This document shows, piece after piece, positions 25,956 through 34,257 of a DNA stretch of 64,000 nt. The notes under the pieces are model-generated. The model worked only from the letters and a program-made list of their open reading frames with translations. It was not told the DNA's origin and did no database searches. The stretch's first letter is position 1, and each line of letters starts with the position of its first letter. Source of the stretch: Pedobacter sp. W3I1 (lineage in GTDB: Bacteria > Bacteroidota > Bacteroidia > Sphingobacteriales > Sphingobacteriaceae); NCBI RefSeq assembly GCF_030816015.1, contig NZ_JAUSXN010000001.1, positions 3,224,001-3,288,000 of the forward strand, in the 5' to 3' direction. Both the position numbers and the translations under genes were made by a program.

Positions 25956-26014
25956 TATCCAAAATAACATAATTTTACAAGAATTTCAAGTATTAACAGA
26001 CAATTATTTTCTCT

Positions 26015-26983
26015 TTGAAAAGTAAAAAATCAATAATCCAATCAGCTGTAAGCACATTAGAGCTTGAAGCAGCAGCAATATTAAATGTTGCTAAGAATAT
26101 TAACAGCGATTTTGAAAAGGTCGTATCAAGCATTTTACATGGCAAAGGACGGGTAATTGTTACAGGTATAGGAAAAAGTGCAATCATTGCACAAAAAATG
26201 GTGGCTACTTTTAATTCAACCGGTACACCTGCTATTTTTATGCACGCCGCAGATGCCATTCATGGTGATCTGGGGATGATCCAGGTGGATGATATTGTAA
26301 TCTGCCTCTCTAAGAGTGGAAACACGCCAGAAATAAAAGTCCTTACTCCTTTGTTAAAAACATCTGGCAATCTTCTAATCGGGATGGTTGGTGAGCTGAA
26401 TTCTTTTTTAGCCGAGCAAGCCGATTTGATTTTGAATACCTCTTTCGAAAAAGAAGCTTGTCCACATAATTTGGCCCCCACTACCAGTACAACGGCACAA
26501 TTGGCATTGGGCGATGCCTTAGCGATTTGTTTATTGGAATGTAGAGATTTTAACGAATCTGATTTTGCAAAATATCACCCGGGAGGGTCCTTAGGAAAAA
26601 AATTATATTTAAAAGCCCGGGACCTGGCCTTATCTAATGAAAAGCCTGCCATACATCCATCCGCCCCAGTTAAAGATGTGTTGATAGAAATTAGTAAAAA
26701 CCGTTTGGGTGCTGTTGTTGTTGTTGATAACGACGATAAGGTGCTTGGCATTATTACCGATGGTGATATTAGGAGGATGTTAGAAAATAACAATTCTATT
26801 GCAAACTTAAAAGCTGAAGATATTATGGGCAGAACGCCAAAGAGCATACAATTTGATGCTTTAGCTGTTGATGCCTTAGAGATTATTAAACAAAACAATA
26901 TAACGCAGTTGTTAGTTCTGGAACAAAATACTTACTTTGGCATGATCCACTTACACGATCTTTTAAATGAAGGCATTGTGTAA
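26015..26983 (+). CDS. kdsD: Arabinose-5-phosphate isomerase (KpsF/GutQ family)
   Basis: Converts ribulose-5-phosphate to arabinose-5-phosphate, the precursor used by KdsA. 322 residues: an SIS domain (GKGRVIVTGIGKSAIIAQKMVAT, then SKSGNTPEI and DFAKYHPGGSLGKKL) followed by two CBS domains (about 205-320; ITDGDIRRML and FGMIHLHDLLNEG). The start codon appears to be TTG at 26015: there is no in-frame ATG nearby and a stop lies upstream. It follows a textbook promoter at 25924-25955. manC begins 14 bases after its stop, so the two form an operon for cell-envelope sugar precursors. Confidence 0.95.
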   Translation: MKSKKSIIQSAVSTLELEAAAILNVAKNINSDFEKVVSSILHGKGRVIVTGIGKSAIIAQKMVATFNSTGTPAIFMHAADAIHGDLGMIQVDDIVICLSKSGNTPEIKVLTPLLKTSGNLLIGMVGELNSFLAEQADLILNTSFEKEACPHNLAPTTSTTAQLALGDALAICLLECRDFNESDFAKYHPGGSLGKKLYLKARDLALSNEKPAIHPSAPVKDVLIEISKNRLGAVVVVDNDDKVLGIITDGDIRRMLENNNSIANLKAEDIMGRTPKSIQFDALAVDALEIIKQNNITQLLVLEQNTYFGMIHLHDLLNEGIV

Positions 26984-26997
26984 TTTTAACTTATAAA

Positions 26998-28041
26998 ATG
27001 AATAAAAATTATTATGCATTAATTATGGCTGGTGGCGTCGGAAGTCGCTTTTGGCCAGTAAGCAGAACAGAATACCCAAAACAGTTTATCGATTTTTTTG
27101 GTGTTGGAAAAACGCTGATTCAAAGTACTTACGAAAGATTTCTAAAAATCTGTCCACCTGAAAATATATTTATCGTTACCAACGAAATTTATTCAGATTT
27201 AATTAAAGAACAATTACCGCAATTAACAGATAACCAGATTTTGGCCGAACCTTTAATGAGGAATACTGCCCCTTGTGTTGCTTACGGAAGCTTAAAAATT
27301 GCGGAGTTAAATCCGAATGCCACTATTGTGGTTGCACCTTCTGATCATACCATTGCCAATATTGATGGTTTTATCGAATCCATTCAACAATCCTTAGAGG
27401 CTGCATCTAAAAATGACTGTTTAATCACATTGGGTATTAAACCAAACCGCCCGGATACGGGTTATGGTTATATCCAGCACACAGATTATGTACTCAACAC
27501 GGATACTGATCTGCATAAGGTTAAAACGTTTACAGAAAAGCCAAATTTAGAATTGGCAAAATCATTTTTGCAAAGCGGCGATTTCTTGTGGAATGCCGGG
27601 ATATTTATCTGGTCGGCTAAAGCAATTTTAAACGCTTTCGAGAAACACCTGCCAGATATGTACGAAATATTTAATATTGGCAGGTCTGAATTGAATACTG
27701 AGGGAGAAAAAGCCTTTATCAATAATGCTTATTTCCAATGCACCAATATTTCAATTGATTTTGGAATTATGGAAAAAGCAGATAATGTTTATGTGCTTCC
27801 ATCTGATTTTGGTTGGTCTGATTTAGGGACCTGGGCCTCTATTTATGAAATGGCTGATAAAGATTATGTAGGTAATGCTGTTATTCCTTCAGAGCAGGTA
27901 TTGATGTTCGATTCATCGAACTGTATGGTAAATGTTCCGAAAGATAAATTGGTTGTCCTACAAGGGCTGCACGATTATATCGTGGTTGAAAACAATAATA
28001 TGGCTCATGATCTGCCCAAGAAACGAAGAGCAAAGGGTTAA
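26998..28041 (+). CDS. manC: Mannose-1-phosphate guanylyltransferase, apparently frameshifted near the 3' end
   Basis: Makes GDP-mannose from mannose-1-phosphate and GTP for surface polysaccharides. The N-terminal signature is IMAGGVGSRFWPVSRTEYPKQF; later blocks are VVAPSDHTI, PDTGYGYIQ, FTEKPNLELA, WNAGIFIWS and PSDFGWSDLGTW. As read, the protein has 347 residues and ends in an odd basic tail (AHDLPKKRRAKG). Skipping one G at 28003 gives ENNNM-LMICPRNEEQRVKEFVAEVKS and a stop at 28088-28090 (363 residues), the expected conserved C-terminus. So either the genome has a real single-base insertion or this is a sequencing error. The catalytic core is intact in both cases. Confidence 0.93.
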   Translation: MNKNYYALIMAGGVGSRFWPVSRTEYPKQFIDFFGVGKTLIQSTYERFLKICPPENIFIVTNEIYSDLIKEQLPQLTDNQILAEPLMRNTAPCVAYGSLKIAELNPNATIVVAPSDHTIANIDGFIESIQQSLEAASKNDCLITLGIKPNRPDTGYGYIQHTDYVLNTDTDLHKVKTFTEKPNLELAKSFLQSGDFLWNAGIFIWSAKAILNAFEKHLPDMYEIFNIGRSELNTEGEKAFINNAYFQCTNISIDFGIMEKADNVYVLPSDFGWSDLGTWASIYEMADKDYVGNAVIPSEQVLMFDSSNCMVNVPKDKLVVLQGLHDYIVVENNNMAHDLPKKRRAKG

Positions 28042-28089
28042 AGAGTTTGTAGCGGAAGTTAAATCCCGATTTGGCAACAAGTTTATTTA

Positions 28090-28166
28090 GAATGGATGAG
28101 GTAAGATGTAAAATGGATGATGTAGCATAGTTTTCATCATCCATCTTACATTTCCTACCTTACCTG
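28090..28166. repeat. Inverted-repeat element, family E (after manC)
   Basis: GGTAAGATGTAAAATGGATGATG on the left pairs imperfectly with CATCATCCATCTTACATTTCC on the right (28134-28156). It begins right at the stop codon of the frame-restored manC and resembles 23637-23727. Confidence 0.65.
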
Positions 28167-28230
28167 TAATGGAAGATCCTGAAACATCCCTATAGCTACC
28201 GGGTTGCCCATGCAAATTGTAAAAATCAGT

Positions 28231-28329
28231 CGTCATTTCGACCGCAGTGGAGAAATCTTTGAACTATTCAAATAAACATAGTTCAAAGATTTCTCTCCCG
28301 AAAGTTCTGGGCTGCGCTCCAGTCGAAAC
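28231..28329. repeat. Dispersed palindromic element, family B
   Basis: It starts CGTCATTTCGACCG, has the inner inverted repeat GGAGAAATCTTTGAACT / AGTTCAAAGATTTCTC, and ends CTCCAGTCGAAA. A 68-codon ORF at 28247 reads through this element and is not a gene. Confidence 0.75.
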
Positions 28330-28384
28330 ATTTAACGCTATCGATAGCTTGGGAGATATATTCCTTGCACAAGCCTTTCACTAT

Positions 28385-28502
28385 AAACCCGATAGCAGTG
28401 GATGCCGATTCTTTACCGAAAAATCGGCACTGAATCAGCATCGGCTGGAATGAATAGCGGGACTGCTAAACCCTATGGAATGCTGACATTCATTTCCAAA
28501 AA
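28385..28502. repeat. Dispersed element, family C
   Basis: It begins AAACCCGATAG, contains AGCGGGACTGCTAA and ends TTTCCAAAA. These landmarks recur in the same order at 31524-31667. The gap 28091-28621 contains this and two other repeats and no gene I can support. Confidence 0.55.
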
Positions 28503-28621
28503 CCTAAGCTAAAAACGTCAGTTATATATTGATTTTTATACAGTAAATTAACACTCAGGAGGACGAATCGAGGAATGATCTAGTTAAAATATTACATCCT
28601 CCATTTTACATCCCCTTTACA

Positions 28622-29389
28622 TTAAACGGTTCTCTGCCTAACAGCTTCATATAAAATTACCCCGGCAGCTACCGAAACATTTAACGATTCGATTTTTCCA
28701 GCCATTGGTATTTTAGCTAAATGATCGGCTACCCTTAAAAGATCATTAGAAATCCCCTCATCTTCAGAGCCCATTACAATTGCTGTGGGCATGGTATAAT
28801 CTGGGGCATAAATAAAATCACTGGTTTTTTCGGTACAAGCTACAATCTGAAGGCCACTTTCCTGTAGAAACAAGCAGGTTTTGTGCAGGTTGGCATGGCG
28901 GCAAATCGGAATGTTAAATAATGCACCAGCTGATGTTTTAATCGCATCAGCATTAATTTGCGCCGCATTTTTTAACGGAACAACTATAGCATGAACACCT
29001 ACACAAGCGGCTGTACGTGCTATTGCACCCATATTGCGGACATCGGTCACGCTATCTAAAACCAAAATTAATGGAACTTCGCCCTTTTCGAAAACAGCTG
29101 GAATAATGTCTTCAATATTCTGATAGGTAATTGGAGAAATAACTGCAATTACGCCCTGATGATTTTTCTGCGACATGCGGTTCAGTTTCTCCACCGGAAC
29201 CGAATTTAAAGGAATTAAAGTATCTTTTAGAAGGGCTTTTAACTCCAGAAAAAGCTCCCCGCCCAAACCGCGTTGCTGATAAATGGTTTCAATGTCTCTT
29301 CCTGCTTTAACGGCCTCTATTACGGCCCTGATACCGAATACAAACTCATTATTCTCTTTTGCTCGTTGCGGTCTTCTAAAATTATCCAT
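28622..29389 (-). CDS. rlmB: 23S rRNA (guanosine-2'-O-)-methyltransferase RlmB (TrmH/SpoU family)
   Basis: A 255-residue SPOUT methyltransferase. An N-terminal substrate-binding domain (FVFGIRAVIEAVKAG, about 16-30) is followed by the three family motifs: LDSVTDVRNMGAIARTAACVG (Asn and Arg of motif 1), VMGSEDEGISNDLL (motif 2) and IPMAGKIESLNVSVAAGVILYE (motif 3). It probably methylates G2251-equivalent in the peptidyl-transferase loop using S-adenosylmethionine. Other TrmH-family roles (tRNA) are possible but the N-terminal domain favours RlmB. It is divergent from dnaB. Confidence 0.9.
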   Translation of the reverse strand: MDNFRRPQRAKENNEFVFGIRAVIEAVKAGRDIETIYQQRGLGGELFLELKALLKDTLIPLNSVPVEKLNRMSQKNHQGVIAVISPITYQNIEDIIPAVFEKGEVPLILVLDSVTDVRNMGAIARTAACVGVHAIVVPLKNAAQINADAIKTSAGALFNIPICRHANLHKTCLFLQESGLQIVACTEKTSDFIYAPDYTMPTAIVMGSEDEGISNDLLRVADHLAKIPMAGKIESLNVSVAAGVILYEAVRQRTV

Positions 29390-29576
29390 GTTTTGAAATT
29401 GTTAGGCAAAAGTATTCAAATAAAATGTTTTAGCCCTAATCTATATCATTCTTATTAACATTAAATTGTTTAAAAATTTTTGCGATTATAAAATCCTAGA
29501 AAATTTAATCTGATTATGCTTCAATTTGTTAACAAACAGCTAGTAACTAATTCAAACAACCGCGTCAAAATTTAAT

Positions 29577-29584
29577 TACTTTTG
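29577..29584 (+). promoter_or_regulatory. -7 element very close to the dnaB start
   Basis: TACTTTTG matches TAnnTTTG and ends only 5 bases before the first dnaB ATG (29589). A transcript from it would start near 29591, so either this is not the promoter or translation begins at the next in-frame ATG (29625). Confidence 0.4.
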
Positions 29585-29588
29585 TGGA

Positions 29589-31151
29589 ATGAGTATCGAT
29601 AATGAACAAGGCGGAAAGAACAGTATGACTGCTAGAAAAAGCAGGTTAAGTAATACCATAAGTTCACAAGGGAAAATCCCTCCTCAGGCATTAGATCTTG
29701 AGGAAGCAGTTCTTGGGGCATTGATGCTCGAAAAAGATGCACTTTCTGCTGTAATTGATGTTTTAAAACCGGAGGTTTTTTATAACATTGCCCACCAGAA
29801 AATTTTTGAAGCGATTCATATTTTATTTCAAAAATCGCGACCGGTTGATATTTTAACCGTAACGGCTGAACTGCGAACATTAGGCACTTTAGAAATAGTT
29901 GGAGGTGCTTACTACATTACCAATTTAACCAATAGGGTTGCTTCGGCAGCGAATATTGAGTTTCATGCGCGTATTATTTCTCAGAAATATATTCAGCGTG
30001 AACTGATCAGAATCTCTACCGAAATTATTACAAATGCCTACGAAGATACGACTGATATTTTTGATCTTTTAGATCAGGCAGAAAAAGGACTTTTTGAAAT
30101 CGCCCAGAATAACCTGCGTAGAGATACACAGAAAATGGACGATATTATTAAACAATCATTAGCCACACTTGAAGAGCTTCGTACTAAAACTGATGGTTTA
30201 ACTGGTGTGCCAACAGGTTTTACAGGATTAGACAGGATAACCGGTGGTTGGCAAAAGCAGGATTTAGTCATTATTGCTGCACGTCCGGCGATGGGTAAAA
30301 CGGCGTTCGTACTAACCTGTGCGAGAAATGCCACCGTCGATTTTGCAAAACCAACAGTAGTATTCTCATTAGAGATGTCGTCAGTTCAGTTAGTTAATCG
30401 TTTAATTTCTGGAGAAGCAGAAATTGAGCAGGAAAAAATCAGAAAAGGAAATTTACAGGAATGGGAATGGCAGCAGCTACACAGTAAAATTGGCCGTTTA
30501 ACTGAAGCACCTCTATTAATTGATGATACACCTGCACTGAATATTTTCGAGTTCAGGGCAAAATGCCGAAGATTAAAATCACAATACGATATTCAATTGG
30601 TAATTGTCGATTACCTGCAGTTAATGCATGGTAAAGGCGAGGGAAAAGGCGGTGGTAACCGTGAGCAGGAAATTGGTAGCATTTCGAGGGCACTAAAATC
30701 TGTTGCAAAAGAACTTGATGTTCCAGTGCTGGCACTATCACAGTTAAGTCGTGCGGTAGAGAGCAGACCAGGTTTACAAGGAAAGCGGCCGATGTTATCC
30801 GATTTACGTGAATCGGGTTCAATTGAGCAGGATGCGGATATGGTATTGTTCTTGTATCGTCCTGAGTATTATGGTATTACTGAAGACGAGCAAGGGCGAT
30901 CACAGGCTGGTATTGGCGAGGTTATTATTGCAAAACACCGTAACGGTGAAACCGGAATTGTACCACTTAAATTCATAGGTAAGTTTGTGAAGTTCGTGGA
31001 TCTGGAAGATGATTTTAATGCACCACCAAATTCATTTGCTGCAGATCCATCCGCTGGCATGTACCCATCTCAGGATTTTGAAAAACAAAGCAATGTGATT
31101 ATCCGTCCTTCAAAAATGGATGATTATAATGATGATGATCCACCGTTTTAG
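29589..31151 (+). CDS. dnaB: Replicative DNA helicase DnaB
   Basis: Hexameric 5'-3' helicase at the replication fork. 520 residues: the N-terminal primase-interacting domain (PPQALDLEEAVLGALMLEKDA, from about residue 32) and a RecA-like core with Walker A AARPAMGKTAFVL, Walker B LVIVDYLQLMHG, and SIEQDADMVLFLYRPEYY. No intein is present. A disordered acidic tail (DDYNDDDPPF) ends the protein. Start is at 29589 or, judging from the -7 element, possibly Met13 at 29625. It is divergent from rlmB. Nothing suggests a phage DnaB: codon use and neighbours are chromosomal. Confidence 0.97.
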   Translation: MSIDNEQGGKNSMTARKSRLSNTISSQGKIPPQALDLEEAVLGALMLEKDALSAVIDVLKPEVFYNIAHQKIFEAIHILFQKSRPVDILTVTAELRTLGTLEIVGGAYYITNLTNRVASAANIEFHARIISQKYIQRELIRISTEIITNAYEDTTDIFDLLDQAEKGLFEIAQNNLRRDTQKMDDIIKQSLATLEELRTKTDGLTGVPTGFTGLDRITGGWQKQDLVIIAARPAMGKTAFVLTCARNATVDFAKPTVVFSLEMSSVQLVNRLISGEAEIEQEKIRKGNLQEWEWQQLHSKIGRLTEAPLLIDDTPALNIFEFRAKCRRLKSQYDIQLVIVDYLQLMHGKGEGKGGGNREQEIGSISRALKSVAKELDVPVLALSQLSRAVESRPGLQGKRPMLSDLRESGSIEQDADMVLFLYRPEYYGITEDEQGRSQAGIGEVIIAKHRNGETGIVPLKFIGKFVKFVDLEDDFNAPPNSFAADPSAGMYPSQDFEKQSNVIIRPSKMDDYNDDDPPF

Positions 31152-31262
31152 GAATAAGCAATCTAGCTGTTATTAGCAACAAAACTTATCTCATTTTTAG
31201 CATAAAGGTTTTTAGCTTTTTTGCCCTTCGACAAGCTACATTGACAGATTCCAGTACAAGGG

Positions 31263-31359
31263 TCGTCATCTCGACTGGAGTGCAACGGAATGGAGAGATC
31301 TTCGAAGCAAATTATTGAAATGAATTTAAAAGATTTCTCCACTATGGTCGAAATGACGA
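31263..31359. repeat. Dispersed palindromic element, family B
   Basis: It starts TCGTCATCTCGACTGGAG, contains GGAGAGATCTTC and AGATTTCTCC, and ends GGTCGAAATGACGA. Upstream, CCCTTCGACAAGCT (31224-31237) is a fragment of family A. Confidence 0.75.
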
Positions 31360-31523
31360 TACTTTGAGACCGTTTATCTCCTTAAATTCACTGTTAATTA
31401 TATTGTTTTTTATGCAATACTTATCCCTAAGTATGACAAAAAAGGATTTCAGCTGCAATAAAAGCTAAAAAATATGGTGACTGGCGCGAAAGACTAGCTT
31501 AACAGCAGGGAACCAACCAAATT

Positions 31524-31667
31524 AAACCCGATAGAACGAATGCTCCCGATTTAAGCACTGTATTTTTTGCTTTTTATTGTGTGCTTGCTTGTTTCACAGG
31601 TTTCATCGGAGCAGCAGTGAAAGCGGGACTGCACTAACCTACAGGGTTCTGCAATTGCTTTCCAAAA
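31524..31667. repeat. Dispersed element, family C
   Basis: It shares AAACCCGATAG at the left, AGCGGGACTGC in the right half and TTTCCAAAA at the end with 28385-28502, but is longer (144 against 118 bases). No gene is supported in 31152-31701. Confidence 0.55.
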
Positions 31668-31701
31668 TTTAACTATTTTTTATAAACTCGATTTGGAAAT
31701 A

Positions 31702-32919
31702 CTAAAATAAATACCCAATCAATATCCCCGCCAATACAATAACTGGCGGACTTACCCTGGTGAAATTAAGCAACAGAAAGGTAGCGATCATAATTCCTAA
31801 AAATACCCAGTTAAAGCCCATTGGTATTAAAAGGAGCACAAAAGCAGCAATAATAAAACCAACGCTAACGGCATTGATTCCGGAAAGGCTATGACGGATT
31901 CGAGAGATCTTTTTTAAATCATCCCAAAATGGTACAATAAATAAAACGAGGATTAGTCCCGGTAAGTTGATGCCGATCACCCCGATTAGTCCTCCTAAAA
32001 TTTGGCCCCATAATCCGTATCCAAAATTCTTCATACTTAATGCGCCTAAATAGCTGGTAAAAGAAAATGTTGGGCCAGGTAGTGCTTGCTGTAATGCAAA
32101 ACCAGATAAAAATCCTGATGAAGGCAAATAGTGCTTCATCTCTACAAATTCCGTAAACATTAAGGGAACAAGTACTTGCCCACCTCCAAAAACCAATATC
32201 CCGTTACGGTAAAAGTTTTCGAGTAAACGAATGGGTAGACTAAAAGGCGATGTCCTGTTGATGATCGCCCCTACTAAAGCAAACAGCAGTAATGCACCAA
32301 TAAAATAAACCAGTTTCCGTGGGTTGATATTCGAAAAAAGTTTAACCCTTAATTCTGTCTCTTCTTTTGGTGTTTCTATGGCTGAAGAGATCATTCCGCC
32401 TATCAATATTGATAATGGAAACACATAGGCATTTCTTAAAACTAATGTAGCAATAACTGAGGCAATGGCCAGAAATATGGAAACCTGCGAGGATAATACT
32501 TTTTTACCAAGTTTCCATGCCCCGTAAGCTACAATACCGAGTGCAATTGGTTGGATATATTCTAAAATGTCATTAAACTTTTGTTTCTGATCGAGCAAAG
32601 CATAACTGATTGCCGCAAAGGTCATTACAGTTGCTGTAGGTAAAATCCAGATCAGGAAAGTAATAATGGCCAGTTTAAGTTTGCCAACTTTCCAGGCTAT
32701 CCCAACCAGTGTTTGGGTAGATGCTGGTCCAGGGAGTACCTGCGCCAGTGCATTTAACTCTAAAAGTTCTTCTTCAGAGATAAATTTAGTGCTCTGAACA
32801 AAGTATTTAAGCAGCAGCGCCAGGTGTGCCTGTGCACCTCCAAATGAAGTAAATGTAAAAAAGATTACGTTTCTAATAAATAACCACTGTTTTTTTGCAG
32901 CTATAGGTTTTGTTTGCAT
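31702..32919 (-). CDS. chrA: Chromate transporter ChrA family (two-domain)
   Basis: A 405-residue integral membrane protein of the CHR superfamily with two homologous halves. The N-terminal half has FTSFGGAQAHLALL and AQVLPGPASTQTLVGIAWK; the C-terminal half repeats the pattern with FGGGQVLVPLMF and LQQALPGPTFSFTSYLGAL. About ten hydrophobic segments are visible. Long-form ChrA proteins export chromate from the cytoplasm; many environmental homologues have no tested substrate. There is no ChrB regulator or other metal gene nearby. It is 36 bases from the upstream TPR gene on the same strand. Confidence 0.88.
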   Translation of the reverse strand: MQTKPIAAKKQWLFIRNVIFFTFTSFGGAQAHLALLLKYFVQSTKFISEEELLELNALAQVLPGPASTQTLVGIAWKVGKLKLAIITFLIWILPTATVMTFAAISYALLDQKQKFNDILEYIQPIALGIVAYGAWKLGKKVLSSQVSIFLAIASVIATLVLRNAYVFPLSILIGGMISSAIETPKEETELRVKLFSNINPRKLVYFIGALLLFALVGAIINRTSPFSLPIRLLENFYRNGILVFGGGQVLVPLMFTEFVEMKHYLPSSGFLSGFALQQALPGPTFSFTSYLGALSMKNFGYGLWGQILGGLIGVIGINLPGLILVLFIVPFWDDLKKISRIRHSLSGINAVSVGFIIAAFVLLLIPMGFNWVFLGIMIATFLLLNFTRVSPPVIVLAGILIGYLF

Positions 32920-32955
32920 TAGCTCAGAACTGAAAATTGATAACCGTTAACTGAA

Positions 32956-33291
32956 CTAATCCTCGTCATAATCTAATCCAGCCGCCGTATTATATGCACC
33001 CTGTAATTCAGAAAAAGCATGCATGTCTCTTTTGTTGCGTGCTACCTGCATTCCCTTCTGATAAATGGCGATTGCCTTTTCTTTTTGATCGTCTTTTTCC
33101 AATAATTTACCCAAATGGTAATAGGTGCCAACATAATCGGGATGTTTATCCGTTAATTGAAGGTAAAAAGAATAAGCCTTTTCCTTATCATTTTGTGCGT
33201 TATACTCTGTGGCTAAGGCATATAGTATAAAAGGATCGTTGGGATCACTTTCTAAAAATTCTAATAACTTGATTAAACGGGTTGATGACAT
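32956..33291 (-). CDS. Small tetratricopeptide-repeat protein
   Basis: 111 residues made of about two and a half TPR-like helix pairs: DPNDPFILYALATEYNAQND, then KEKAYSFYLQLTDKHPDYVG and TYYHLGKLLEKDDQKEKAIA. The acidic C-terminus ends DYDED. It has no signal peptide, so it is probably cytosolic and mediates protein contacts. It is upstream of chrA on the same strand and divergent from etfB. The specific role is unknown. Confidence 0.85.
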   Translation of the reverse strand: MSSTRLIKLLEFLESDPNDPFILYALATEYNAQNDKEKAYSFYLQLTDKHPDYVGTYYHLGKLLEKDDQKEKAIAIYQKGMQVARNKRDMHAFSELQGAYNTAAGLDYDED

Positions 33292-33313
33292 TTTATTTCC
33301 TTGCTTTTTTAAT

Positions 33314-33321
33314 TAAATTTG
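33314..33321 (+). promoter_or_regulatory. Candidate -7 element for etfBA
   Basis: TAAATTTG matches TAnnTTTG; the predicted transcript would have a leader of about 90 bases before the etfB ATG at 33419. No clear -33 element is at the ideal distance. Confidence 0.4.
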
Positions 33322-33418
33322 CAGAAAGACCTTATATAATAAACATATAACATATGAAATTATCATGAGCTAAAAATTCAGCTTGATAAGTCATAGCAAT
33401 AAAAACCACTATTAACAT

Positions 33419-34156
33419 ATGAAAATATTAGTTTGTATCAGTAATGTGCCAGACACAACGACAAAAATAACTTTTACTAATGATAATACCGAATTCAATA
33501 CGGCGGGAGTGCAATATATTGTTAATCCGTATGATGAAATCGCTTTATCACGGGCAATTGAGTTAACCGAAGGTGGTAAAGGAACGGTAACGGTTATTAA
33601 TGTAGGCGAAGCAGGTAACGACCCGACCATTAGAAAAGCGCTTGCAATTGGTGCAGATGATGCCGTTAGGGTGAATGCGGCACCGAGAGATGCTTATTTC
33701 GTGGCAAAACAGATTGCAGAATATGCAAAAGATAAAGATTTTAATCTAATTTTAACTGGTCGCGAGTCTATCGATTACAACGGTAACCAGGTTGCCGCTA
33801 TGGTTGGCGAATTTTTAGATATCCCTTCAGTATCTATTATCAAAAAATTAGATGTTGATGGTGATACAGCAACAATTGAACGAGAAATTGAAGGTGGTAA
33901 AGAAGTGTTAACGGTTTCCGGTAAATTTGTAGCCAGTTGTGCTGAAGGCGTAGCAGAGCCAAAAATCCCGAATATGCGCGGTATCATGAGCGCCAGAACA
34001 AAACCATTGGTTGTGGTAGATGCTGTTGCTATTGAAGAAGTAACCAAAGTAACCAAATACGAAACCCCTGCTCCTCGTGGAACGGTAAAGTTAATTCCAG
34101 CCGATCAAACAGAACAGTTGATCAGCTTGTTACATAGCGAAGCCAAAGTAATTTAG
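33419..34156 (+). CDS. etfB: Electron transfer flavoprotein, beta subunit
   Basis: 245 residues, the family length. It begins MKILVCISNVPDTT and contains VNPYDEIALSRAIEL, the AMP-binding ADDAVRV region and LTGRESIDYNGNQVAAMVGEFL, all conserved in EtfB. With EtfA it forms an FAD/AMP heterodimer that carries electrons from acyl-CoA and other dehydrogenases to the respiratory chain. etfA follows after 101 bases. No acyl-CoA dehydrogenase or ETF-quinone oxidoreductase is in the window. Confidence 0.96.
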   Translation: MKILVCISNVPDTTTKITFTNDNTEFNTAGVQYIVNPYDEIALSRAIELTEGGKGTVTVINVGEAGNDPTIRKALAIGADDAVRVNAAPRDAYFVAKQIAEYAKDKDFNLILTGRESIDYNGNQVAAMVGEFLDIPSVSIIKKLDVDGDTATIEREIEGGKEVLTVSGKFVASCAEGVAEPKIPNMRGIMSARTKPLVVVDAVAIEEVTKVTKYETPAPRGTVKLIPADQTEQLISLLHSEAKVI

Positions 34157-34257
34157 TTGGCAGCTAGAAGTTTTCAGTCACCAAATAAAGAGATAATAAA
34201 TAGAATTAATTTCATTATAAAATAAGGGTCCTCTTTAGGGGATATAGGGGTAAATAT

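Noticed and set aside
25924..25962. Longer recQ start at 25962
   Set aside because: It covers the divergent kdsD promoter, and the residues before MDVKKSLFDNL look non-conserved.
28247..28453. 68-codon plus-strand ORF
   Set aside because: It lies wholly inside repeat families B and C.
31430..31500. Possible gene fragment (frame reading ISAAIKAKKYGDWRERLA)
   Set aside because: Only about 18 codons before a stop, no start codon, and no family recognised.
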